Source of the DNA: Rhodocyclaceae bacterium | GTDB lineage: Bacteria > Pseudomonadota > Gammaproteobacteria > Burkholderiales > Rhodocyclaceae | Reading direction: 5' to 3' | Length of the DNA stretch: 64,000 bases | Assembly (NCBI GenBank): GCA_023150275.1 | Contig: JAKLLG010000003.1 | Coordinates: 1-64,000, forward strand | Part shown: one piece after another, positions 31,800 to 38,721 of the stretch | Position numbering within the stretch: position 1 is the stretch's first letter | Layout: every line of letters begins with the position of its first letter | Translations under genes and position numbers: made by a program | Notes under the pieces: model-generated | Seen by the model: the letters and a program-made list of their open reading frames with translations, nothing else | The model's database searches: none | Told to the model about the DNA's origin: nothing

Positions 31800-34427
31800 A
31801 TGGTGCGATCGGGGCAAAAGGGTTATCTGCTGATCGGCGTAGTCGCTGCGCTGATCGCAATCAGCCTGACGCTGTTCATCACTCGCGCGAGGTTCGCGCT
31901 TGATGCCGTCGGTGGTCAGCACGCCAGGACAAAAAACAGCCTGAGCAAGGTCTCGGAGAGCCTTGTTGCTTTCAACACCGTAAATCTTCGATTGCCTTGT
32001 CCGGCAAAACCGAACCTTACGCCTGGCGATCTCGGATACGGCAAACCTTCGCCCGATGGGGCAGCGGAGAATTGCGATGCCGATGCCGGCGTAGTGCCTT
32101 GGAAGGCGCTTGGTCTGCGGATGGAAGACGCAAGCGACGAGTGGGGTCGATTGCTGTCATACCGGGTATTCAGCGGCACGACCGGCCTCACTCAAACTGG
32201 CGGTGGGAGCGCGGCAGACTGCGACACCGACAATATCGAAACGCCCGAGACCTCCCGCACGGCCAATTGGCTTTGTTCCGCGGATCACAACACGCTCGCT
32301 GCGAGTTTTCTGACGGACAAAGGCCGAAAGGTTAACGATTTCGGTCGAGACGTCGGACAGGTTGCTTTTGTCTTGCTGAGCCACGGACGATCGGGTCTTG
32401 GTGGACATAACCCGGACGGGAATCAGGTGCTGCCGCTACCGACATCGCCGCAAGAGCTTGCCAACGCTTCTGCTGCGCCGCCGGAGTTCTGGATACGGGC
32501 CTTCAGCACACCAGGCGTATCGTCAACGGACGCAGGGCATTATGACGATCTCATCAGTTATATGACCATCCCGGATTTGTTGGTTCGATCAAAGCTAGAA
32601 GCCCGTAACTGGCCCGAGAACCCGGCGACGTTCTCGCCCAGCACAACGTCGAACATGGACACGCCCAGCCTCAATCCGAGCAACCCGCATTTCATGACAT
32701 CTGGTGATACCGGACTGGGTCAGGGATGGACTGCTGCTGCAGACCCCGATCTCGGGGGGGCGGGTGTTGCCTTCGGCGCAGCGACCGGCGCCTATTCGGC
32801 TTGCCTGTGGTGGCCGATCAAGTTCTCGCTTGTGACGGGGAGTGGATCGCTACGCCGTGCGCTGATCACCTACCTTGAGTTTTCAACTGCACTGGATGAC
32901 GCCGACCGTCTCGGTGGTTTCACCCTTGCCTATCTCTCCGGGTCTGCGGCTTACGGCATGCCTGACAATTCGATCTGTGGGACAGACGTTGCTGCGACCC
33001 GGACAGCAACCGGGTCAGCAGGGGCGGGGGTGCTGACACTCTCGTCCACGACGGGAATCGCTTCCGGCATGTATGTCATTGGCGCCGGGATCAACCCACT
33101 GACGCGCGTAATGGGTGTCACGGCGACACAAGTATTCATGACTTCAATGCTGGCATCAGATTTTTCGGGCACCGTTCAGTTTGCGGATACTCGGAGAATC
33201 CAGCGCGATCTTGGCTGGGCCGGAGGTTCGCTCGCGACAAACTACGCCAACCGATTCGCGATCGAGTTCGATGCGTTCTCGGACACTGGTCATCCCGGGC
33301 CGCCAGCGGTGCCTACTGCGCAAGATCCGGCGAAGCCGCATCTGTCCGTCGACTACCAGAGTGTCGTTCACGACAGCGTCTCCGCGGCACCGTGTTCTGT
33401 CATCGGCAGCGGGCAACAATGCGATAGCCGATCTGCCGACTTCCCGGCCGTCTCCACAACCGCGCTTGGCACCTCTGGGCAAGCGTCGATCACGGTCGCC
33501 AATGTGGCTGGCATCGTCCACGGCATGACTGTTTCGGGCGCCGGTATCGCTGCCGCCGCTCAGGTAACCGGCATCGTCGGAAACCAGGTCCGGCTGTCTT
33601 TGAACAACACGTCAAACGTGAATGGTGCCGTCGCCTTCTCCGCCTTGAGCACGGATCAATTGATGCAGAGTGGCACAGCCGTCTTTCACAGCATTCGGAG
33701 TGAGGTGTATCCCCGAAGCTGCTTGATGAAGGCGACGTCGAGCGGGTTTCTTGGTACGTCGTCGATCACGGTGCCGGACATCACTGCAGTTCAGAGCGGT
33801 ATGGCAGTCTATGGTAACGGGGTCGGTAAGGGCGCCAAGGTCACCGGCGCCTCCGGTACGACGATCAGTCTCTCCGTCTCAAACTCGGCGATGGTTTCCG
33901 GTCCGGTTATTTTCGGTGCGGCGGCAACAATTTTGACGACAGGCGTCGGCGCGTCGGGAGCGAATACGATCACCGTTGCTAACCCAAAGGGTATCGCAGT
34001 CGGGATGGGGGTTGCCGGCATGGGCATCGCGAGCGGTGCGACGGTTGCTGCATACTCGGGCTCGACGATCACGTTGTCTGCATCGAATACATCAGCGGTG
34101 TCGGACAGCATTACCTTTACACCGGCAGCACCGAGCGTCACCCTGAGTGCGCTGGTCAAGACTTGGATCTTCTCGAATGCCGGTTGCAATTCGGACCTTG
34201 CGACCTGCGCTGCTCTAAAGAATGTCGGAGCGTTCTTCAACGAAGATGTGTCGACGAACACCCAGTTACTTCATGCCGTTTCATGTGCGCCTGCGCCTAC
34301 GGCGGCCGTTGCTTATGACTCACTCTATTTTGGTGTAACCACCGCGACTAGCTCGCTTGTCGCCGTGTCTGGGCCGGTGTTGTATCTGAGACGCCTTGCA
34401 ACGGCGGAATCCTCGGTGCTGCCCTAG
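31800..34427 (+). CDS. Large pseudopilin with lectin-like domain and inserted repeats
   Basis: 875 residues. The N-terminus (GQKGYLLIGVVAALIAISL) is prepilin-like but has Gly instead of Glu at +5, as in GspK-type tip pseudopilins. Residues 60-260 repeat the LPCPA/GVVPWKALGL/EWGRLLSYRV domain of the gene before. From about 295 a lectin-like beta-sandwich follows (LGWAGG, NRFAIEFDAF, HLSVDYQ, FHSIRSEVYPRSC, LYFGV), interrupted by four ~60-residue repeats at 403-462, 554-614, 647-706 and 713-775 with the frame GIxxGMxVxGxGIxxGxxV...ITLSxxNTS. The gene begins 5 bp after the previous stop. Likely an exported filament-tip adhesin. Confidence 0.75.
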   Translation: MVRSGQKGYLLIGVVAALIAISLTLFITRARFALDAVGGQHARTKNSLSKVSESLVAFNTVNLRLPCPAKPNLTPGDLGYGKPSPDGAAENCDADAGVVPWKALGLRMEDASDEWGRLLSYRVFSGTTGLTQTGGGSAADCDTDNIETPETSRTANWLCSADHNTLAASFLTDKGRKVNDFGRDVGQVAFVLLSHGRSGLGGHNPDGNQVLPLPTSPQELANASAAPPEFWIRAFSTPGVSSTDAGHYDDLISYMTIPDLLVRSKLEARNWPENPATFSPSTTSNMDTPSLNPSNPHFMTSGDTGLGQGWTAAADPDLGGAGVAFGAATGAYSACLWWPIKFSLVTGSGSLRRALITYLEFSTALDDADRLGGFTLAYLSGSAAYGMPDNSICGTDVAATRTATGSAGAGVLTLSSTTGIASGMYVIGAGINPLTRVMGVTATQVFMTSMLASDFSGTVQFADTRRIQRDLGWAGGSLATNYANRFAIEFDAFSDTGHPGPPAVPTAQDPAKPHLSVDYQSVVHDSVSAAPCSVIGSGQQCDSRSADFPAVSTTALGTSGQASITVANVAGIVHGMTVSGAGIAAAAQVTGIVGNQVRLSLNNTSNVNGAVAFSALSTDQLMQSGTAVFHSIRSEVYPRSCLMKATSSGFLGTSSITVPDITAVQSGMAVYGNGVGKGAKVTGASGTTISLSVSNSAMVSGPVIFGAAATILTTGVGASGANTITVANPKGIAVGMGVAGMGIASGATVAAYSGSTITLSASNTSAVSDSITFTPAAPSVTLSALVKTWIFSNAGCNSDLATCAALKNVGAFFNEDVSTNTQLLHAVSCAPAPTAAVAYDSLYFGVTTATSSLVAVSGPVLYLRRLATAESSVLP
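33006..34124 (+). repeat. Four coding repeats of about 60 residues
   Basis: Repeat units at 33006-33185, 33459-33641, 33738-33917 and 33936-34124. All share the order SxxITVxxxxGIxxGMxVxGxGIxxGxxV, a short variable turn and ITLSxxNTSxVSGxVxF. The last two are almost in tandem; the first two sit in separate loops of the lectin-like domain. At DNA level they are diverged, so duplication is old or selection for diversity acts. Similar units are known from large adhesins and phage structural proteins. Confidence 0.75.
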
Positions 34428-34482
34428 ACGCTACGCCGGGCGGGCGGCACACCTTCTATTGCCCTTGGAGACCAACGAACCC

Positions 34483-34680
34483 ATGAAGGAGAAACTCGCT
34501 CTCGCATCGACGCTGATTCCGCCCTTCTGGCTGGCGTTTCTCTGGATTTACGCGCTTTCGGCAAATGCCGCGTCAATAGCCATACCCGTGGCGCTATTCT
34601 TTACACTGTTGATGGCGGCCGTTTCCTCGTACTGCGTTGTAATGTTTCTATTTCGCCTGCGTCGCGTTAGCGCCAGATAG
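34483..34680 (+). CDS. Small two-helix membrane protein
   Basis: 65 residues: MKEKLALASTLIPPFWLAF opens the first membrane helix, then ASIAIPVALFFTLLMAAV and CVVMFLF, with a basic end (RLRRVSAR). No family recognised. It follows the large pseudopilin by 55 bp in the same direction, within the same low-GC segment. It may be an accessory of the filament or merely a passenger. Confidence 0.55.
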   Translation: MKEKLALASTLIPPFWLAFLWIYALSANAASIAIPVALFFTLLMAAVSSYCVVMFLFRLRRVSAR

Positions 34681-34692
34681 TCTGAGTCTATT

Positions 34693-35136
34693 GTGTGGAA
34701 GTTCCTCGGTAACCTGCTTAAGCTCAACGCTGCGATCGCTGATCAAACGAAGGCGATCATGAAATACGACGAAGGGCTTGCCTTTGTTAAGGCGAAGGAT
34801 TTCGTGCGCGCATTACCCCTGATCGCGGAAGCGGCAGAGCTGGGAAACACCGACGCCATGGCGTTTCTTGGCGCTGAATACCTGACCGGCACTAACACTA
34901 AGGCTGATGGAAAGGCGGCAGAGCGATATTTGCGCGCAGCGGTCGCGGGCGGTCATCAAGATGCAAAAGGGTTATTGGGTATGGGTTACGCGACGGGCAA
35001 GGCGGGGTTTCCGAAGGACCTGGACACTGGCATCTTTTATTTGAAAGAGGCCGCACAGGAAGGCGATGAGAAAGCCGCAGCAATGCTGGTCATGATCGAT
35101 AAGGGCGAAGGGATTTTCGCAAAGCGGAAAAGATAA
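34693..35136 (+). CDS. Sel1-repeat protein
   Basis: 147 residues with three Sel1-like helical repeats: KAKDFVRALPLIAEAAELGNTDAMAFLGAEY, DGKAAERYLRAAVAGGHQDAKGLLGMGY and DLDTGIFYLKEAAQEGDEKAAAMLVMI. GTG start without an obvious ribosome site; an ATG 22 codons later is possible. Sel1 proteins act as protein-protein adaptors. It has no signal peptide and would be cytosolic. It ends the pseudopilin locus, 12 bp after the small membrane protein gene. Confidence 0.78.
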   Translation: MWKFLGNLLKLNAAIADQTKAIMKYDEGLAFVKAKDFVRALPLIAEAAELGNTDAMAFLGAEYLTGTNTKADGKAAERYLRAAVAGGHQDAKGLLGMGYATGKAGFPKDLDTGIFYLKEAAQEGDEKAAAMLVMIDKGEGIFAKRKR

Positions 35137-35312
35137 GCTGCGTGAAAAATTGAAGGGCTACTTGACGATTTACTGCCGCACTTGAATCGCCTCTGTTTTC
35201 GTAGACAAGTTCGGGCGTCTGATTAACGATTCAAACCTGTCGCCTTGTCGAGGTTGGTCGAAAGGCAGCTATGGCCGATGACCGGAAGCCAGCCGAGTCG
35301 CCTTTCTAACCC

Positions 35313-35615
35313 CTACCCGCCCCGCAACCGCCTGATCAAATCCTCCGCCCGTTGATCCAGCGCCATTCCCTGCTGCTGCATCAGCTTCACGTTCAGCACC
35401 AGGTTTTCCAGCACCAGCTTGGCGGCCACGGCGAGCAGCACCGTCGTGCGGTTTTCCTCTCCGAGTTCGCCGGCGCGGTCGGAGATTTCGTGAATCTGGT
35501 TGCAGACGAGCAGGCGCAGGTCGTCTTCGTCGTAGGGCAGGTCGCCATAGTCGATCGGGTCTTCAACCTCGATCTCGCGGATCAGCGCCGCGAGTTCCTC
35601 GACGCTGATCGTCAT
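35313..35615 (-). CDS. Small acidic helical protein of unknown function
   Basis: 100 residues, acidic (EIEVEDPIDYGDLPYDEDD) and mostly helical, with no recognised domain. It is notable because its first 60 bp and the preceding 47 bp are repeated at 36628-36734. In the right copy its start codon lies 4 bp after the IclR stop, so it was once the gene directly downstream of the IclR regulator. The present copy has kept a complete frame but is now 1.1 kb from it, downstream of the zeta cassette. Confidence 0.65.
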   Translation of the reverse strand: MTISVEELAALIREIEVEDPIDYGDLPYDEDDLRLLVCNQIHEISDRAGELGEENRTTVLLAVAAKLVLENLVLNVKLMQQQGMALDQRAEDLIRRLRGG

Positions 35616-35661
35616 CGCGTCATTCCGGGGTATGGCCGAGGCGGTGCGAGAGTTTGGCGCA
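35555..35661. repeat. 107-bp direct repeat, left copy
   Basis: Matches 36628-36734 at 106 of 107 positions, the only difference being T35655 versus C36728. It comprises the first 61 bp of the small acidic gene plus a displaced copy of the last 13 codons or so of the IclR gene. It borders the zeta cassette on the left, 5 bp from the stop of the small partner gene. Confidence 0.95.
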
Positions 35662-35666
35662 TGAGA

Positions 35667-35885
35667 TCATCGCTTGTTCCCGTAGGGTGCCTCTGGTTCC
35701 CGGGCCTTCTGGCCGACATCGGTTGGCAATGGTTTGATGCGTTCGATGACGCCGCCACGGCTGACGATCAAATCGGTGCCGGTTTGCGCCGCCAATTCAC
35801 GCGCGCGCTGCGCCGCCCGTCGCAAGGCTTGCCACGAACCGCGCAAATCGGCGGAGATGGCTTGATCGATGGCTCTATTGTTCAT
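35667..35885 (-). CDS. Small partner of the zeta-type kinase (antitoxin candidate)
   Basis: 72 residues: an N-terminal helical half (ADLRGSWQALRRAAQRARELA) and a TGTDLIVSRGGVIERIKP segment common in small proteins coded beside zeta-like kinases. Its ATG overlaps the kinase stop by 4 bp (ATGA). Order is toxin first, antitoxin second, the reverse of classical epsilon-zeta. The Gly-rich strand and basic tail could insert near the kinase active site. The antitoxin role is inference from context. Confidence 0.65.
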   Translation of the reverse strand: MNNRAIDQAISADLRGSWQALRRAAQRARELAAQTGTDLIVSRGGVIERIKPLPTDVGQKAREPEAPYGNKR

Positions 35886-36406
35886 CGCTCGCTCCAATCC
35901 AGAAGTTGGGGGATTTCGCCTGCATTGTTGTATAAGGCCCAGGCATCAACGGCGGCAGCGTAATGGTTACGGAAGTTGCTCAACCCCGCCGCAAATCGGC
36001 GGCGTATGGTTTCCTCGGGAATAGAGTGTCCTCCCTGGCGGACCCGCTGCTGCACACGTGCCACGGCTTCGTCGGGGTGATTGAGCTGGAGAAAAATCAA
36101 CTCCACCCGATAGCCCGCTGCTTGCCACTGTGAAATGTGGCGCAAATAGGCACGGCCCGATAGCGTGGTTTCAAATGCAAAACTCTGGTCGGCCAGAAAA
36201 TATCGATTCAGCTCGGCCAGCATCAGGCGTCCTGCCTGCACGGCTGCCGTGTCGGGTGCAAACGGAGCGAGGCCGGCGGCGATCAGGTCGGCATTTACAA
36301 ACACCGGGCACGCTGCTTCATTGGGCAGAAATTCGCGGGCAAACGTGGTTTTCCCCGCGCCGTTGGGGCCGGCAATCACGATGACTTTTCGCTCCGGGGG
36401 GGGCAT
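35882..36406 (-). CDS. Zeta-toxin-like P-loop kinase
   Basis: 174 residues with Walker A GPNGAGKTTFAREF near the N-terminus, NADLIAAGL, the FAFETTLSG segment and ERLIFLQL-like core strand; this matches the small zeta-type kinases that phosphorylate UDP-N-acetylglucosamine or related nucleotides. The ATG at 36406 has AGGAG five bases upstream. With the overlapping small gene it forms a compact two-gene cassette inside the 107-bp repeats. True toxicity is not provable here; some members of the family are not toxins. Confidence 0.82.
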   Translation of the reverse strand: MPPPERKVIVIAGPNGAGKTTFAREFLPNEAACPVFVNADLIAAGLAPFAPDTAAVQAGRLMLAELNRYFLADQSFAFETTLSGRAYLRHISQWQAAGYRVELIFLQLNHPDEAVARVQQRVRQGGHSIPEETIRRRFAAGLSNFRNHYAAAVDAWALYNNAGEIPQLLDWSER

Positions 36407-36627
36407 CAAAACTCCTGATTCAGTCGAAGCCGGTCGTGAAAGCCACTGTGTCGGCCTCGCATTCTTTTGTGTTCGTTCCGCGCGGATGATGTTAAAGGCC
36501 GATGTTGGCGATTCTACGTCGCCCAGTTATGCCGTTCGTTTCGACGGATCGCAATATAGCGCCGATGCTCAGTCAAGTCGAATGACGACCCCGGTCAATT
36601 GCGGGCCCAGTCGATTCCGGTTGTTCT
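36407..36627. other. Non-coding left part of the cassette control region
   Basis: Between the kinase start and the right-hand direct repeat lie 221 bp with no gene of convincing codon use. The AT-richer stretch around 36495-36560 could contain the cassette promoter, but no clear -35/-10 pair stands out. Confidence 0.4.
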
Positions 36628-36734
36628 TCGGGTCTTCAACCTCGATCTCGCGGATCAGCGCCGCGAGTTCCTCGACGCTGATCGTCATCGCGTCATTCCG
36701 GGGTATGGCCGAGGCGGTGCGAGAGTTCGGCGCA
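36628..36734. repeat. 107-bp direct repeat, right copy
   Basis: Contains the true 3' end of the IclR gene (36693-36734) and a truncated first ~20 codons of the small acidic gene (start codon copy at 36688). Together with the left copy it shows that the 966 bp between the repeats were added to an IclR-small-gene pair. Confidence 0.95.
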
Positions 36735-37475
36735 GCAGTTGCGCAGCGCGCTGGCGTTCTCGCCGTCCAGCGCCGGGTCGAACAGCGCGGTTGGGCCGAG
36801 CACGGTGATCACCAGCGCGAGGTGGCCTTCGTGGTCGAACACCGGGGCGGAGAGGGCGTTGATGCCGGGCAGCGGTTCGCTGACTACCTGCGCCATGCCG
36901 TGCGTGCGGATTTCCTTCAGCGTTTTCTGCATCGCCTTCCACGAGGAGCGCAGGTCGCCCTTGGGGTAGGCGTAGGACTGGTGCGAGGCGGTCTCGATGT
37001 AATGGGTGACGATTTTTTCCGGCAGGTAGGCGGCGAAGACGCGGCCGGTGGCGGTCTTGAACAGCGACATCACGGTGCCGGTACGCATGTTGATGTGGAT
37101 CGGGTGCGAGGATTCCTCGATATGCACGATGGTCGGGCCGGCGTTGCCCCAGACGGCCAGCGCAACGGTCTGGTGCAGTTGCTCGGCCAGCGCGTTGGCG
37201 GCGGTGGTGCCGAGTCGCACTGGGTTCAGCCGGCGCAGGCAGGTGAGGCCGAGTTGCAGCGCCAGCGGCCCGAGTTCGTAACGCGACGAGGCCGGGTCCT
37301 GCTCGACGAGGCCGAGCTTGCCGAAGCTGACCAGGTAGGGGTGGGCCTTGGCGGCCGGCATGTCGGATTGCTGCGCCAGATCCTTCAGCGTCATCGGTTC
37401 GCCGACTTCGGCCAGCGTGGTCAGCAGGCGGCCGCCGACCTCGATGGACTGGATGCCGCGCTGGGTTTTTTCCAT
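36693..37475 (-). CDS. IclR-family transcriptional regulator
   Basis: 260 residues: N-terminal winged helix (GIQSIEVGGRLLTTLAEVGEPMTLKDLAQQSDMPAAKAHPYL) and a C-terminal IclR effector domain (MRTGTVMSLFKTATGRVFAAYL ... GINALSAPVFDHEGHLALVITVLGP). Start at 37475 is chosen because upstream in-frame codons lie across the divergent control region. It should regulate the divergent aromatic cluster in response to a pathway acid. The last 14 codons are within the 107-bp direct repeat. Confidence 0.93.
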   Translation of the reverse strand: MEKTQRGIQSIEVGGRLLTTLAEVGEPMTLKDLAQQSDMPAAKAHPYLVSFGKLGLVEQDPASSRYELGPLALQLGLTCLRRLNPVRLGTTAANALAEQLHQTVALAVWGNAGPTIVHIEESSHPIHINMRTGTVMSLFKTATGRVFAAYLPEKIVTHYIETASHQSYAYPKGDLRSSWKAMQKTLKEIRTHGMAQVVSEPLPGINALSAPVFDHEGHLALVITVLGPTALFDPALDGENASALRNCCAELSHRLGHTPE

Positions 37476-37549
37476 GGGGCTGCTCTTCGCTTCTGGGTGT
37501 TGGATTCGCGGCATTCTACCCTCCCGGTGCGCGGCGATCGTTTGGCTAA

Positions 37550-37564
37550 TGTTAGCAACTAACA
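37550..37564. promoter_or_regulatory. IclR operator candidate
   Basis: TGTTAG-CAA-CTAACA is a perfect 15-bp inverted repeat located 75 bp from the IclR start and directly before the -35 of the cluster promoter. IclR-type activators typically bind just upstream of the target -35, which fits. Confidence 0.55.
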
Positions 37565-37570
37565 AACCGA

Positions 37571-37599
37571 TTGACTATTATCAAATCGCGGTCTATCTT
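37571..37599 (+). promoter_or_regulatory. Sigma70-type promoter of the aromatic cluster
   Basis: TTGACT at 37571-37576, a 17-bp spacer and TATCTT at 37594-37599, about 100 bp upstream of the first gene. The -35 matches 5 of 6 and the -10 matches 4 of 6 consensus bases, and the palindrome lies 6 bp upstream. Confidence 0.6.
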
Positions 37600-37698
37600 T
37601 GCCGCAGGTTCATCGCGGCAAAGTTCGGGCATCAATAGCGTGTTTGATTGCGCACCTGTCGGCTGCCCGATGCGGCATCACCTCAACGGAGTGTTTTC

Positions 37699-38661
37699 AT
37701 GAGCGGCAAAGCCTTCGCCTCGCAGGCGGATCTCGAAGAAAAGAAGGTCAGCTTCGAGCAACTATCCGAAAACGCCTGGGCCTACACGGCCGAGGGCGAC
37801 CCCAACACCGGCATCATCGTCGGCGACGATTCGGTGATGATCATCGATGCCACGGCCACGCCGGTGATGGCGCAGGAGGTGATCCGCTGCGTGCGCGGTA
37901 TCACCGACAAGCCGATCAAGTATGTGACGCTGACGCACTACCACGCGGTGCGCGTGCTCGGTGCCTCCGGTTACAAGCCGGAAGGCTTGCAGCAGATCAT
38001 CGCCAGCCAGGATACCTACGATCTGATCGTCGAACGAGGCGCGCAGGATATGGCCTCCGAGATCGGCCGCTTTCCGCGCCTGTTCAACGCCGTCGAGTCG
38101 GTGCCGGGGCTGACCTGGCCGACGATCGCCTTCAAGGGCGAGATGACGCTGTGGCTGGGCAAGCTGGAAGTGAAGATCATGCAGGTCGGGCGTGGGCACA
38201 CCAAGGGCGACACCGTCGTCTGGCTGCCGCAGCAGAAGGTGCTGTTCTCCGGCGACCTCGTCGAGTACGACGCCGCCTGCTACACCGGCGATGCCTATCT
38301 TGCCGACTGGCCACAGACGCTGGATAACCTCTCCGCCTTTAATGCCGAAAAGCTGGTGCCCGGCCGTGGCCCGGCGCTGAAGAACCCGCAGCAGGTGCAG
38401 CAGGGGCTGGCCTACACCCGTGCCTTCGTCAGCGCGCTCTATCGCGGCGCCCAGGAGGCGGTGGCGGCGGGCATGGATCTGAAGGCGGCGATGGCGCACA
38501 CGCGCAGGATCATGGACCCCGATTTTGCACAGGTGTTCATCTATGAACACTGTCTGCCCTTCGACGTGACGCGGGCTTATGATGAGGCCTCGGGCATTCG
38601 CGATCCGCGCATCTGGACGGCGGAGCGCGATCAGGAGATGTGGCACGCGCTGCAGGCCTGA
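37699..38661 (+). CDS. MBL-fold protein with atypical metal motif
   Basis: 320 residues of the metallo-beta-lactamase fold: the usual HxHxDH motif reads THYHAVRVLG, keeping two His but lacking the Asp-His pair of metal site 2; the third His is in GRGHTKGDT and an Asp in FSGDLVEYD. The C-terminal 100 residues are helical. It is the first gene of the aromatic cluster, suggesting hydrolysis of a ring-cleavage or CoA intermediate, or a lactonase-like role, with one metal ion. Reaction unknown. Confidence 0.8.
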   Translation: MSGKAFASQADLEEKKVSFEQLSENAWAYTAEGDPNTGIIVGDDSVMIIDATATPVMAQEVIRCVRGITDKPIKYVTLTHYHAVRVLGASGYKPEGLQQIIASQDTYDLIVERGAQDMASEIGRFPRLFNAVESVPGLTWPTIAFKGEMTLWLGKLEVKIMQVGRGHTKGDTVVWLPQQKVLFSGDLVEYDAACYTGDAYLADWPQTLDNLSAFNAEKLVPGRGPALKNPQQVQQGLAYTRAFVSALYRGAQEAVAAGMDLKAAMAHTRRIMDPDFAQVFIYEHCLPFDVTRAYDEASGIRDPRIWTAERDQEMWHALQA

Positions 38662-38721
38662 CAGAACACAACCGCAATTCGGCAAGACCTGATTCCCCGT
38701 CAGAGGGAGGGAGGAGACAAA

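Noticed and set aside
33006..34124. Repeats in the large pseudopilin as a CRISPR-like array
   Set aside because: The repeats are translated in frame, are ~180 bp and diverged, and have no uniform short direct repeats or cas genes.
35555..36734. 107-bp repeats as insertion-sequence ends
   Set aside because: They are direct, not inverted, are made of host gene sequence, and no transposase lies between them.
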